Assembly: GCA_035701265.1 (NCBI GenBank)
Contig: DASSNU010000007.1
Span: 62,001-126,000 of the forward strand
DNA: 64,000 nucleotides
Source: DASSNU01 sp035701265
GTDB taxonomy: Bacteria > Gemmatimonadota > Gemmatimonadetes > Gemmatimonadales > Gemmatimonadaceae
Reading direction: 5' to 3'
The translations under genes were made by a program, and so were the position numbers. The notes under the pieces were generated by a model. The model was not told the origin of the DNA, did no database searches, and saw only the letters and a program-made list of their open reading frames with translations. Positions within the stretch are counted from its first letter, which is position 1. The number at the start of each line of letters is the position of its first letter. Shown here in pieces: positions 1 through 8,994 of the stretch.

Positions 1-566
1 GCCGAGTCCGACTGCGGGAGCGATTCCAGCGGTTGCATCGGGATCGGATGAGCGCGATTGGCGGGGAGGCCGAACGTCCAGGATGGCAGCGCGCCGGTGA
101 TTCCTTCGGGCGCAACCAATCCCGACGGCCAATCGGGGCACCGCGGACCCTCGGCGGAAATGCTGACGTCGGCAAGGCGGCCGTGTCCCACAAGACCAGT
201 CGGCGCGAACAGGTCGACAGCGGTGCCGTCGAGCGCCCGGGTATCGACGGAGATCGTGTCCTCCAGCGACAGCCGTGCGGGGAGCACCACGGAAACGGCG
301 GCGGAGTCGCCTCCTGCCACCACGAGGACTTTCCCCAGTCTCACGCCCCACGACACGGCCGGCGGCACAGCAACGCTCTCGGCTGGGGGCGGCGGCACCG
401 TGCGAGTGGAATCCACCGGCGGCGGGGTGTTCCCGCGCTCGCATCCGGCGAGCGTGATGCCTGCGGCGATGGCGGCGATCACGGCACACGGCCAGCGATC
501 CGCACGGAGTGCGCACATGCGCGAGAATCTCGGGCCACAGGTGCCAGCCGTCAACGCACGCCGCAT
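1..566 (-). CDS. Lipoprotein of unknown function, 3' end beyond the window
   Basis: An open minus-strand frame runs from an ATG at 566 to the window edge, giving about 188 residues without a stop. The start lies directly after the TAG of the transporter gene, with GGTGAG eight bases upstream, so the two are probably translationally coupled. An internal ATG at 518 would give a shorter, more typical signal peptide. The N-terminus carries arginines, a hydrophobic stretch (AVIAAIAAGITLAGC) and a lipobox LAGC, so the product is an acylated lipoprotein. A proline-rich linker follows, then a beta-rich sequence I do not recognise. The C-terminus is missing. The gene type is solid; the function is unknown. 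Confidence 0.7.
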   Translation of the reverse strand, partial: MRRALTAGTCGPRFSRMCALRADRWPCAVIAAIAAGITLAGCERGNTPPPVDSTRTVPPPPAESVAVPPAVSWGVRLGKVLVVAGGDSAAVSVVLPARLSLEDTISVDTRALDGTAVDLFAPTGLVGHGRLADVSISAEGPRCPDWPSGLVAPEGITGALPSWTFGLPANRAHPIPMQPLESLPQSDS

Positions 567-1928
567 CTAGACGCTCACCGGCGGAGCCGCGTCCACGGCG
601 ACGGCCGCCTGGCCCGCATCCACATCGACGAACGCCAGGACCGCAGCTCCGACCAGGAAGAAGGCGATGACGGAGAGAATTCCGCTACGGCTTGAGCCGG
701 TGTGGAGCACGGTTTCGCCATACAGGAGCGGCCCGAAGATGCCGGCGAACTTGTCGCACACGGCAAAGAAGCCGAAGAATTCTCCGGAATCCGCACGTGG
801 GATCATGCTGGCGAAGAGGGATCGACTGAGTGCCTGCGTGCCGCCCTGCACGGTACCGACAAGGAACGCCAGGATGAAGAAGTGGGTGGCCGTCCGCATG
901 AAGTACCCGACCACTGAGATCAGCACGTACATCGCCAGCCCAACGAAGATCGAGCGTTTCGCACCGATCCGCCGGGCCAGACGGCCGAAGAGAAAGGCGA
1001 ACGGAATGCCGACGAACTGGACGAGGAGGATGGCACCGATCAGCGCGCCGGAGCCGATGCCGAGCTGCTGGCCATAGAGCGACGCCATCCGGATGATCGT
1101 CCCGATGCCGTCGTTGTAGATGAGAAACGCGAGCAGCATGAGGAACGCACTCCGGTATCCGCGCAGGTGCGACAGGGTCGTGCGAAGACCGTGCAGTGCC
1201 GTTCGGATTGCGTTGCGTCGCGCTCGGGATGAGCGCGCCCGTGTTGCCGGTGGCTCCGGAACACGGCGAAAAAGCGGAATGGAGAAGACCGCCCACCAGA
1301 TGGCTACCGTGACGAACGCGATACGTACGGGGAGGGTGCGCTCCGCCGGCGTGAGCGACTGACCACTGGGAAATCCGAACCATCCTGGTCTGAGAATCCA
1401 CGCGAGCTGCACGGCCATCAGAAGCCCGCTCCCCAGATACCCGAGCGCATAGCCAGCGGTCGATACGCGATCGATCTCGTCGTCCCGCGCCACGTGCGGA
1501 AGGAGCGCGTCGTAGAACACGAAGCTGCCGTTGAGGCCCACGGTCGTGATACCAAACAGCACCGACGCCAGGATCCACTGCCCCGCGGTGATGAAGAACA
1601 TCCCGCCCACGCCGAGCACACCGAGGGCGAGAAAGGCCCCGAGGAAATGCTTGCGGCGTCCGGTGACGTCCGCGATGGCACCGAGCACCGGCCCCGTGAT
1701 GGCGATGACCGCGAGCGCGAGGCTCGTCGTCCGGGCGAAATGCACCGTCGCCATCGGTGCAGACGTACCCGCCGACGCCACCGTGGCGTAGTAGATGGGA
1801 AAGAGAGCAGTGACGATGGTGAGCACCACCGCCGAGTTCGCCCAATCGTAGAGCGCCCAGGCACGAAGCTCCGGCCGCGTGAGGCCAGCGGCGGTGAGGA
1901 ATCGTTCGACGATCTTGGTGGCCGGCAC
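567..1928 (-). CDS. MFS transporter, UMF1/Atg22-like family
   Basis: A 453-residue polytopic membrane protein with about twelve hydrophobic segments split by a central basic loop (around residues 225-255, ARSSRARRNAIR). The N-terminal motif WALYDWANSAVV and the central YALGYLGSG are typical of the Atg22-like UMF1 branch of the major facilitator superfamily, whose substrates are mostly unknown (amino-acid efflux in yeast Atg22). The start is a GTG at 1928, the first in-frame start after an upstream stop; no clear Shine-Dalgarno is visible. The lipoprotein gene follows with no gap. Family assignment is confident, substrate unknown. Confidence 0.85.
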   Translation of the reverse strand: MPATKIVERFLTAAGLTRPELRAWALYDWANSAVVLTIVTALFPIYYATVASAGTSAPMATVHFARTTSLALAVIAITGPVLGAIADVTGRRKHFLGAFLALGVLGVGGMFFITAGQWILASVLFGITTVGLNGSFVFYDALLPHVARDDEIDRVSTAGYALGYLGSGLLMAVQLAWILRPGWFGFPSGQSLTPAERTLPVRIAFVTVAIWWAVFSIPLFRRVPEPPATRARSSRARRNAIRTALHGLRTTLSHLRGYRSAFLMLLAFLIYNDGIGTIIRMASLYGQQLGIGSGALIGAILLVQFVGIPFAFLFGRLARRIGAKRSIFVGLAMYVLISVVGYFMRTATHFFILAFLVGTVQGGTQALSRSLFASMIPRADSGEFFGFFAVCDKFAGIFGPLLYGETVLHTGSSRSGILSVIAFFLVGAAVLAFVDVDAGQAAVAVDAAPPVSV

Positions 1929-2048
1929 AGCGATCAGGCCGAGTGCACGAGTTGCAGACGAAGCGCAGAGACCCGCGTGCGAATGGCAACGCCCAGATGC
2001 GTCGGCAATCGGGTCGCCATCGATGGGAACACGCTTTTGGGAGGGGGA

Positions 2049-2279
2049 CTAGCTGCGGGGTGGGATGAAGGGGCCGATCAGATCCCAGTGCCATGCCGGG
2101 CAGCGTACGGTGGTGTCGGGATCCTTGAGCGGCTTGAACTGCAGACGATCGGCAGGGAGGCCCGTACGACGTCCGTACTCGAGGAGAGCAAGCCGGTCGG
2201 CAGATACCAGGTGTGCCATTGCTTCACCCCGCCATACGTGCCGGTGCAACCACAGACCGCCACGCAGCGCGTGGCTCAT
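2049..2279 (-). CDS. DUF4031-like small protein
   Basis: A 76-residue protein from an ATG at 2279. The segment AHLVSADRLALLEYGRRTGLPADRLQF resembles DUF4031 proteins, in which a conserved AHLVSD element precedes a helix and a GLP turn; it ends with AWHWDLIGPF. That identification is from memory of the family, not a search. The frame stays open upstream to 2450, but the family-like part begins at the proposed start. The domain has no assigned function. It sits between the pilin and the transporter on the same strand with modest gaps, so co-transcription is possible but not shown. Confidence 0.5.
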   Translation of the reverse strand: MSHALRGGLWLHRHVWRGEAMAHLVSADRLALLEYGRRTGLPADRLQFKPLKDPDTTVRCPAWHWDLIGPFIPPRS

Positions 2280-2364
2280 CCCATCGCGACGGCGCGGAAA
2301 CTCACGGAATGGCGCATCGGATGTCACCGCGTTCGTACGCTCCTGGTCTTCTACACGTGCAGCG

Positions 2365-2748
2365 TTACTGGCAGGCGATGAGTCCCTCGCTCGTTGCCGG
2401 GGCAAGGGGCGCCGCACTACCAAAGAACACCGCGCACGATTCCGGAGCAAGAGGATGCGATCCGCTGGCGGACCATCCGCCGGCCGTCGCTTCGGAGATC
2501 GTGATCGTCACACCCGCGGACGGGATGAACTTCAGCGCCGTCTGGTCCGTGGTGTAGACGCCGTTGTCGTACATGTAGGCTTCTTCGGCGGTGGCAAGAT
2601 TGCGGAGATCGCTGCGGATCGAAGCAGCGTACGCCTTGCCCTTCGTGCTCTTGAAGCTCGGAATTGCGATGGAGGCCAGAATTCCGATGATGACGACGAC
2701 GATGAGCAGCTCGATGAGCGTAAAGCCCTTTTTTGTGCGCGGAGCCAT
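2365..2748 (-). CDS. Type IV pilin / pseudopilin-like protein
   Basis: A 127-residue prepilin. MAPRTKKGFTLIELLIVVV is a class III signal peptide: basic leader, Gly before Phe at the prepilin peptidase site, Glu at mature position 5, then a hydrophobic helix that forms the fibre core. The start ATG at 2748 is chosen over an upstream in-frame ATG (2823) because it gives the usual short leader and has AGGTG eight bases upstream. The C-terminal half is a small globular head with two cysteines (ESCAVFF and the terminal IACQ) that could form a disulphide loop as in PilA pilins. No other pilus genes adjoin it, so it is an orphan major-pilin candidate. Confidence 0.88.
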   Translation of the reverse strand: MAPRTKKGFTLIELLIVVVIIGILASIAIPSFKSTKGKAYAASIRSDLRNLATAEEAYMYDNGVYTTDQTALKFIPSAGVTITISEATAGGWSASGSHPLAPESCAVFFGSAAPLAPATSEGLIACQ

Positions 2749-2936
2749 GGGGCCACACCTGGCAATAGGGTGAAGTGCTCCCCGGAGAAGGCAACCCCGG
2801 TGCCGCACCAGGCTTGGCGCCATAAGTATTGACTAACAAAGGCGTTACGGGAAATGGTACTTTCGTCACATCCTGGAATGCGACCGTGAAAGTGCCAGAG
2901 CGCTTGCACTCCGCAAGACGCGAAGGCGGGGTCAGG

Positions 2937-2956
2937 AATCGAACGAGTGTTCGATT
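2937..2956 (-). terminator. Hairpin at the polA stop codon
   Basis: A perfect inverted repeat AATCGAAC-GAGT-GTTCGATT (8-bp stem, 4-base loop) abuts the polA TAA on its downstream side. It lies in a patch richer in A and T than its surroundings. There is no strong U-run, so it may act as a weak intrinsic terminator or a 3'-end stabiliser. Confidence 0.4.
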
Positions 2957-5900
2957 TATTCCTCCTTCGTCTCCAGCCAGTTGCGTCCTGCGCCCACGGT
3001 GACGACGAGCGGAACCGACAGAGTGGCTGCGTGCTCCATCTCGTGCACGACGAGTGACCGCACCTCGTCCAGCATGTCCGCCGCGACCTCGAAGACGAGC
3101 TCATCATGTACCTGCAGGAGCATGCGAGCATCATCGCCACGGGGCGCCAGAGCATCGTGAATCCGGATCATCGCGATCTTGATCAGGTCTGCCGCCGATC
3201 CCTGGATGGGTGAGTTCGTGGCCGTCCGCTCGCCGAACGCGCGAATGTTGAAGTTGCGATCACGCAGCTCGGGGATGTAGCGACGGCGCCCGAAGATGGT
3301 CTGCACGTAGCCGTGTTCCCGGGCGAACTCCACCATGCCGTCCAGGTAGGCGCGGATGCCCCGGAAGCGCTCGAAGTACTCGTCGATGAAACGGCGCGCT
3401 TCGCTGTAGTCGATGCGCAGCTGACGAGCGAGTGCGTGCGCCCCCTGGCCGTAGATCGTCGCAAAGTTGATCGTCTTGGCACGGGCTCGCATCTCCATCG
3501 TCACCGCATCGAGCGGGACATCGAAGATGAGTGCGGCCGTCTGGCGGTGGATGTCCCCACCGCTGCGGAAGGCCTCCACGAACGCCGCGTCCTCCGACAG
3601 GTGGGCCAGGAGGCGCAGCTCGATTTGCGAGTAGTCCGCGGCAAGCAGCCAGCATCCGTCACGAGGAACGAATCCGCGTCGAATATCGCGCCCGAGCTCA
3701 CGGCGGATCGGGATGTTCTGCAGGTTCGGATCGCTGGACGAAAGGCGCCCGGTACTGGCGACCGTCTGATTGAACGACGTGTGAATGCGCTGGGTGCGCG
3801 GATTGATGAGTGCGGGGAGCGCATCGAGATACGTACTCTCCAGTTTGGCGAGTTCTCGATATTCCATGAGGAGCTGCGGCAGCACGTGCCCCTCCTCGGC
3901 CAATTCCTGGAGGACGCTTGCATCGGTGGACGGGCCGGTGGCGGTCTTCTTGATGACCGGAAGTCCCAGGCGCTCGAAGAGAATCTGCCGGAGCTGCGGA
4001 TTGGAGTTGATGTTGAACTCCGTACCGGCCGTCTCGAAGATCCGGCGCTCCACCACCGCTCGTTCCCGCGCGAAGCGCTCCTTCAACGATGCGAACCACC
4101 CCGCATCGATGACGATCCCCGCCCATTCCATGTCCGCCAGGACGCGTACGAGCGGCATCTCGATCTCGCGGAAGAGCGACGTCAGCTCGTAGGCATCGAG
4201 CTGCGGCTCGAACAGTGCGCGGAGTTGAAGGGTGATGTCGGCATCCTCGCACGAGTAGTCCCGCGCGGCGTCGATGGGACATTCGTCGAACGGGATGGCC
4301 GATTTCCCCTTGCCACACAGCTCTTCGTACGACGTCATGGTGTAGTCGAGGAACTCGAGCGCGAGAACATCCAAGCCGTGCGAGCGGCGCCCCGGATCCA
4401 GCACGTAGCTCGCGATCATCGTGTCGAAATCCAATCCTTGCAACTCCACGCCGGCGCGTCGCAATACCAGGAGATCGTACTTCGCGTTCTGGGCCGTCTT
4501 GCGCACGCTCGGATCCTCGAGCAACGCACGCAGCGGCGCCATCTCAGCGGATGACAGCGGCGGAAGATTGCGCACTGGAGGAGTGCCCGCGGCCAGAAGC
4601 CGGGCCGCGATGCTGGCCGGCGCCTCAGCGGCACGCGCCGCACGCCGCGTTGCGCGCTTACGTGCTGTCGGGGGAGGCGCTCCCTCGGTATCACCGTCCG
4701 CTTCGATGACATCGCCCCCACGCACCAGCCCTCGATCCTCCGGCGCGTCGGTGGGCGCACGGTCGCCCGAGAGATCCACCAGGAGCTCACCCTGCGCCGG
4801 CCTGTGCGCACGATGGCGGAGCGGGAGATAGTAGGCCTCGCCCGGCGCCACTGCGATCGAGATGGCCACGAGCTCGCAGCGCAGGGGATCGATGATGGCC
4901 GGCGCGTCAGGATCAGCTACGGTTTCCGTGTCCACGGCGATCGCTCCTGCGCGCCGTGCACGCGCCACTGCTTGCTGCATCAACTCGAGCGTGTCGACCG
5001 TGACGTAGCGGCGCGACGGCGCGGCCGGCTCGGCGGGGGCCGGTGCGGCCGTCGCGACGTCGCGAGCCAGCGTGTGGAACTCGAGCTCCACGAACAGCTC
5101 CTTGAGCCGCGCGCTGTCCGGCTCGCCGACGGCGAGTGCCTGGAGATCGAGGGCAATGGTGAGATCGTCACGAATTGTTACTAATTCCTTCGAGAGGCGC
5201 GCTTGCGCTGCATGCTCCAGCAGGGCTTCGCGCGGTCGCTTGCCGCGGATTTCCGCAGCGTGTGCGAGGATGTCCTCCAGCGACCCGTACTCGGCCACCA
5301 GCGCGCGAGCAGTCTTGTCCCCGATCCCGCGAACACCGGGCACGTTGTCCGACGAGTCGCCCACCAGGGCGAGATAATCGGTGACGTGCTCGGGAGGCAC
5401 GCCAAGACGTTCGTCGCCGTTCTCGACTCCCACCCACTGCTCCTCCACGCCGGCCGGCCCACCACGTCCCGGATTCAGCAGCCAGACACCAGGGCGCACG
5501 AGCTGCTGGAAGTCCTTGTCGCCGGACACGATCACGACGTTCACGCCGGCAGCCGTCCCTCGTGTGGCGAGCGTCCCGATCACATCGTCGGCCTCATAGC
5601 CTTCCACCGCCAGGATGGGGATCCTGGACGCGGCCAGGAGCTCGGCGATGCGCTCCATTCCACGATCGAAGTCCGCCTGCAGCTCGTCCGACAGCTTCTC
5701 GCGGGTGGCCTTGTATGCGGGGTACCGTTCATGGCGGAAGGACAGCCCGGAGTCATGAACCCACCCCAGGTACTCCGGTTTGTACGTGGAGCGCAGTCGG
5801 TGCAGGAAGTTGGCGATGCCCCATACGGCCGAGGTGTTCTCTCCACGGCTCGTCGTGAGCGGACGCGAGATGAGGGCGAAGAACGCGCGATAGATGAGCG

Positions 5901-5958
5901 CGTAGCCGTCGACCAGGAACAGTCGCGGCGCCGGAGGGGGCGAAGGCTGCGGGTGCAT
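2956..5958 (-). CDS. polA: DNA polymerase I
   Basis: A 1000-residue family A polymerase for Okazaki fragment maturation and repair. The 5'-nuclease domain (about residues 10-290) begins RLFLVDGYALIYRAFF and includes LVGDSSDNVPG and a helix-hairpin-helix region GIGDKTA. The proofreading domain keeps its acidic motifs: DTET near 343, NAKYD near 491 and an EDADITLQL motif, so 3'-5' activity is probably retained. Polymerase motifs A (LLAADYSQIELRLLAHLSED), B (RAKTINFATIYGQG) and C (LLQVHDELVFEV) are intact. An insert of about 80 residues (around 385-467) rich in Ala, Arg, Glu and Pro separates proofreading motifs I and II. The start is placed at 5958 because the upstream in-frame sequence is not family-like. 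Confidence 0.97.
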   Translation of the reverse strand: MHPQPSPPPAPRLFLVDGYALIYRAFFALISRPLTTSRGENTSAVWGIANFLHRLRSTYKPEYLGWVHDSGLSFRHERYPAYKATREKLSDELQADFDRGMERIAELLAASRIPILAVEGYEADDVIGTLATRGTAAGVNVVIVSGDKDFQQLVRPGVWLLNPGRGGPAGVEEQWVGVENGDERLGVPPEHVTDYLALVGDSSDNVPGVRGIGDKTARALVAEYGSLEDILAHAAEIRGKRPREALLEHAAQARLSKELVTIRDDLTIALDLQALAVGEPDSARLKELFVELEFHTLARDVATAAPAPAEPAAPSRRYVTVDTLELMQQAVARARRAGAIAVDTETVADPDAPAIIDPLRCELVAISIAVAPGEAYYLPLRHRAHRPAQGELLVDLSGDRAPTDAPEDRGLVRGGDVIEADGDTEGAPPPTARKRATRRAARAAEAPASIAARLLAAGTPPVRNLPPLSSAEMAPLRALLEDPSVRKTAQNAKYDLLVLRRAGVELQGLDFDTMIASYVLDPGRRSHGLDVLALEFLDYTMTSYEELCGKGKSAIPFDECPIDAARDYSCEDADITLQLRALFEPQLDAYELTSLFREIEMPLVRVLADMEWAGIVIDAGWFASLKERFARERAVVERRIFETAGTEFNINSNPQLRQILFERLGLPVIKKTATGPSTDASVLQELAEEGHVLPQLLMEYRELAKLESTYLDALPALINPRTQRIHTSFNQTVASTGRLSSSDPNLQNIPIRRELGRDIRRGFVPRDGCWLLAADYSQIELRLLAHLSEDAAFVEAFRSGGDIHRQTAALIFDVPLDAVTMEMRARAKTINFATIYGQGAHALARQLRIDYSEARRFIDEYFERFRGIRAYLDGMVEFAREHGYVQTIFGRRRYIPELRDRNFNIRAFGERTATNSPIQGSAADLIKIAMIRIHDALAPRGDDARMLLQVHDELVFEVAADMLDEVRSLVVHEMEHAATLSVPLVVTVGAGRNWLETKEE

Positions 5959-6192
5959 GCAACAAAGGTGACCATCGAACGACCCCCGGACCAGGGCCGT
6001 CGTGACGATCACCGTTGTATCGCCGATCGGTGTACGATCAGCGAACGAGCCGCTCACTCACCCCACGTGTGACGACGGCCGTGTGCCACCACGCGCAGCT
6101 CGCGATGGGGTCACGGGGACACCCACGCACACGGGCGCGGCGGACGAGTGGCGACGGACGTGGACGGCCCGAAATTGCCCCGGATACATCGA

Positions 6193-6215
6193 CGCCTGCC
6201 GGGGAGCGGCAGGCG
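6193..6215 (-). terminator. Hairpin downstream of the cold-shock gene
   Basis: CGCCTGCCG and CGGCAGGCG form a perfect 9-bp stem with a 5-base loop, about 35 bases past the cold-shock stop codon. The stem is GC-rich but no clear U-tract follows on the minus strand, so it is a probable rather than certain terminator. Confidence 0.45.
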
Positions 6216-6249
6216 ACATCCGGAATGAGACCGTCAGTGTCGTGGCAGT

Positions 6250-6450
6250 CTAGACGCGCTGAACGTTGGCGGCGTGCAGGCCCTTCTCGCCGGACTGGAC
6301 CTCGAACTCGACTTCCTGTCCTTCAGTCAGAGTCTTGAAGCCATCCATGACGATCGCGGAGAAGTGCACGAAGACGTCCTCACCACCGTCCTGTTCGATG
6401 AACCCGTATCCCTTCGCGTCGTTGAACCACTTCACTCGGCCTTTGGCCAT
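6250..6450 (-). CDS. Cold-shock domain protein
   Basis: A 66-residue single CSD/OB-fold protein. It carries the nucleic-acid-binding motifs RNP1 (KGYGFIEQ) and RNP2 (DVFVHFSAI), and the usual N-terminal KGRVKWFNDAKG. It binds single-stranded RNA or DNA and acts as an RNA chaperone. The ATG at 6450 has AGGAGG eight bases upstream, ruling out the longer upstream frame. A strong promoter and a leader with two hairpins precede it, which is the usual layout of regulated cold-shock genes; whether this copy is cold-induced cannot be told from sequence. Confidence 0.96.
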   Translation of the reverse strand: MAKGRVKWFNDAKGYGFIEQDGGEDVFVHFSAIVMDGFKTLTEGQEVEFEVQSGEKGLHAANVQRV

Positions 6451-6482
6451 CGACCTGCCTCCTGCGAGGTGAATCGGATCCT

Positions 6483-6520
6483 GCACGACATCGTGCGGGG
6501 CAGACCATCCCCGGGTCTGC
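6483..6520 (-). promoter_or_regulatory. Structured 5' leader of the cold-shock mRNA
   Basis: Two adjacent inverted repeats lie between promoter and Shine-Dalgarno. GCAGACC/GGTCTGC (6500-6506 with 6514-6520, 7-bp stem) begins at the predicted RNA 5' end, and GCACGA-CA-TCGTGC (6483-6496) follows. They could form tandem hairpins or rearrange with temperature. Confidence 0.5.
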
Positions 6521-6527
6521 GGGGGCC

Positions 6528-6556
6528 TATATAGATGCGACATGCTCTTTTGTCAA
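6528..6556 (-). promoter_or_regulatory. Sigma-70-type promoter of the cold-shock gene
   Basis: Read on the minus strand: consensus -35 TTGACA (6551-6556), a 17-base spacer, and -10 TATATA (6528-6533). Transcription would start near 6520, giving a leader of about 70 bases. Confidence 0.8.
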
Positions 6557-6664
6557 TAGAACGCCATATGCCGCAACGGGATACCTCGCTGCGCCTCCTC
6601 CCCTGACCCTGGTGCCTCTGGTCGCATCCGGATGAGCGCATCCGTGGCCGTGGACCATGGCCGC

Positions 6665-8962
6665 TCACCAATCGTAGAGCGCCGCATACAGATCGCGCGC
6701 ACGCTCGACGATGCGGACGTAGTCGCGTGTTTCGGCAAAGGGGATGCGCTCCACGAACACCTCCGGATCATCGGTGCCGTCTTTCCGCATCCAGCGATCC
6801 ACGCGCGTGTCGCCAGCATTGTACGATGCCAGCGTCCTGCTCAGGTCGTGACGTTGGCGGAGCGCGGCAGCCAGGTGCGACACTCCAAGCGGGATGTTCA
6901 CCTCGGGAAGGTCGAGCAGCCGTTCATCCCACGGTTCCACCCCCGCTGCGCGCGCCAGCATGCGACCAACCGATGGAAGCAGCTGCATGAGGCCTCGTGC
7001 ATCCGCTCCTGAGCGCGCATGAGCGTAGAACGCTGATTCGCGATGGATGAGCGCGGCAACGAGCGCAGGGTCGACCCGCTCGCTCGTTGCGGCGTCCTTC
7101 ATTATCGGCGCCACACTCGACGGGAGTGGGTAGATGAGACGATACAGCGCCGCGCTCGGCCGCGCGCCGCGTGCGAGCGACCTCCGCGCCAGCCGGATTC
7201 CCTCCCCATATCGGCCGCGCCGCTCCAGCGCATCCGCGAGGGCGAGGGTCGTGCGGTCGCTCGAATCGGCGAGTGCGCGCAGCCGAGCGCGTTCGAGTGC
7301 CGCCTCGTCGGCGAGCCCGACACGCTCGAGTGCGTCGATGCGTGCAAGGCCATCGCGCATCCAGTCAGGCGCCGGCGGAATGGATGCGCTGTCCATCTCG
7401 GGAAGCGCGGGCACGGCTAACCGAACGCCGCTGAGCCCGGCGTAGTACGACCCGATGTGCTCCTGCACGATCCGACGCCAATTGCCGTGCGCTCTCGCTG
7501 TGTCGCCGAGCGATGCCCAGGACCGTCCCGCCCAGTACATGGCGGCCACGGCATCGTCACTGTTCGGGAAGCGGCGGGTCAGCGAGTCGAATTCTGCCGC
7601 CGCCCGTCGCCAGTCACGGTGCACGAAGGAAATGAGCGCCGCGCGAAAGAGGGCGCGCGGCGCGTACGTGCTGGCAGGAAAGCGCTCGACCACGTCGGAG
7701 AAGGCGGCACGCGCGGCGGCGTCACGCCCTTCATCGGTCGCCAGATCGGCCAGCAGGTACAGGGAGACGGCTGCGGCATCATCGTGAGGCGCGATTCGCA
7801 GCACCTCACGCAAGGCGGTGCGGGCCGCTTCGCGCTCGCCCAGGCCCAGCTCCGCACGGGCGCGCCCCAGGAGTGCCGTCGCCCGAAGCACGCGCGTCCC
7901 TCCGACGCGGCGAAATTCGCGGGCCGCCGCTCGATCCATTCCGCGGCGCGCGAGCACCGTTGCGTATGCGAGACGATCGGCCGCCTCGCCATCACGAGCC
8001 AGGACACGTTGGAAGCCTGCGCTGGCCCGCTCGAGCAATCCGAGCGCCATGGCGCGGCGCGCAATGGCGCGCTCGGCCGCCACGCTCAGCGTGGGATGCT
8101 CGACATCGAGCAGATCGATGGCCGCACGCGCATCGGAGGCCCCGCCGTGCTCCGCGATCGCACGAAGCGCATCACGAATGCTGTCCCGCCCCGCCGGCGT
8201 GGTGATCGCAAGGGCCAGCCGCAGTGCATCCACCTCGCGATCCGCACGGCGATAGGCAGCCATCGCGGCACTGGTGTCCCCCGCCCCCTCGAGTGCCTCT
8301 GCCTCCACCAGAGCGCTCTGCGACCGAGCGGGAAGATCGCGTACGCGCTCGAGCACTCGCGCCCGGCGCGATGCGTCGTTGGTGAGGCGCGCGGCACGGA
8401 GCGACAGCCAATCGTCAATGAGCGGAGCCGATGCCGCTGCGCGCGTGAAGAGCGCGGCGGCGCTGTCGCGCAACCCGGCGTCGTGCGCGGAAAGTCGCTC
8501 CATCACGAGCGCGACGGCAATCAACCGGTCACGACGGTGCTCGGGGGTGGACGCAGCCGCCAGGGCCGCCTCTGCGTGCGATCGCGCGGAAGAGAGATCG
8601 TCCTGCGCAAGCGCCGCGCGCATGAGCAGGACGTGCCCCTCCCCGTCATCGATCGTGTCGAGCCACGCAGCGCCGCGGAGTTGCTGCTCCACTTCGTCCC
8701 ATGCGCCCCACGCACTCGCCGCCCGCGCCAACAGCAGCGCGGCATCGGCAGACCACGTTGTTGAATCCGCGACCACGGGGCGGAGCATCACCGCGGCCGT
8801 CCACGGACGACCGTGTTCGAGCGCACGCTCGGCGGTGGCGACCACGGTGTCCACATGGCGGGAGGCGTGGCCCAGCTCCGTCTGGTGCGCCGCCGAATCT
8901 GGTGCGTCGCACGCGCATGCCTGCGCAGCGAGCACGAGCGCGAGAACGGTGGGGAGTATCAC
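6665..8962 (-). CDS. Soluble lytic murein transglycosylase (SLT family) with TPR-like repeats
   Basis: A periplasmic peptidoglycan-cleaving enzyme of Slt70 type, about 765 residues. The N-terminus is hydrophobic (VILPTVLALVLAAQACA), consistent with a signal peptide. A long alpha-helical region of tetratricopeptide-like repeats follows (for example YAPRALFRAALISFVHRDW), then the C-terminal SLT domain. The catalytic glutamate is in HRESAF near residue 642, with GLMQLLP and the SYNAGDTRVDRW motif after it. The frame is open to 9121, but that would overlap the upstream gene by over 100 bases, so a GTG at 8962 is preferred. It follows the GWxTD gene on the same strand with a 32-base gap. Confidence 0.9.
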   Translation of the reverse strand: MILPTVLALVLAAQACACDAPDSAAHQTELGHASRHVDTVVATAERALEHGRPWTAAVMLRPVVADSTTWSADAALLLARAASAWGAWDEVEQQLRGAAWLDTIDDGEGHVLLMRAALAQDDLSSARSHAEAALAAASTPEHRRDRLIAVALVMERLSAHDAGLRDSAAALFTRAAASAPLIDDWLSLRAARLTNDASRRARVLERVRDLPARSQSALVEAEALEGAGDTSAAMAAYRRADREVDALRLALAITTPAGRDSIRDALRAIAEHGGASDARAAIDLLDVEHPTLSVAAERAIARRAMALGLLERASAGFQRVLARDGEAADRLAYATVLARRGMDRAAAREFRRVGGTRVLRATALLGRARAELGLGEREAARTALREVLRIAPHDDAAAVSLYLLADLATDEGRDAAARAAFSDVVERFPASTYAPRALFRAALISFVHRDWRRAAAEFDSLTRRFPNSDDAVAAMYWAGRSWASLGDTARAHGNWRRIVQEHIGSYYAGLSGVRLAVPALPEMDSASIPPAPDWMRDGLARIDALERVGLADEAALERARLRALADSSDRTTLALADALERRGRYGEGIRLARRSLARGARPSAALYRLIYPLPSSVAPIMKDAATSERVDPALVAALIHRESAFYAHARSGADARGLMQLLPSVGRMLARAAGVEPWDERLLDLPEVNIPLGVSHLAAALRQRHDLSRTLASYNAGDTRVDRWMRKDGTDDPEVFVERIPFAETRDYVRIVERARDLYAALYDW

Positions 8963-8994
8963 CCGTCGCAGGGCGCGGTGGCCGGCAGCGCCCG

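Noticed and set aside
33..695. Long plus-strand frames at the left edge (33-695 and 58-570)
   Set aside because: They are antisense to the lipoprotein and transporter genes; the minus frame has a signal peptide and lipobox and abuts the transporter stop.
2921..2956. tRNA-like GTTCGATTCC on the minus strand after polA
   Set aside because: It looks like a T-loop but the arms of a cloverleaf cannot be formed with its flanks; the sequence is better explained as the hairpin arm at the polA stop.
3313..4554. 413-residue plus frame antisense to polA
   Set aside because: All polymerase motifs are on the minus strand; the plus frame has no domain and is an artefact of codon bias.
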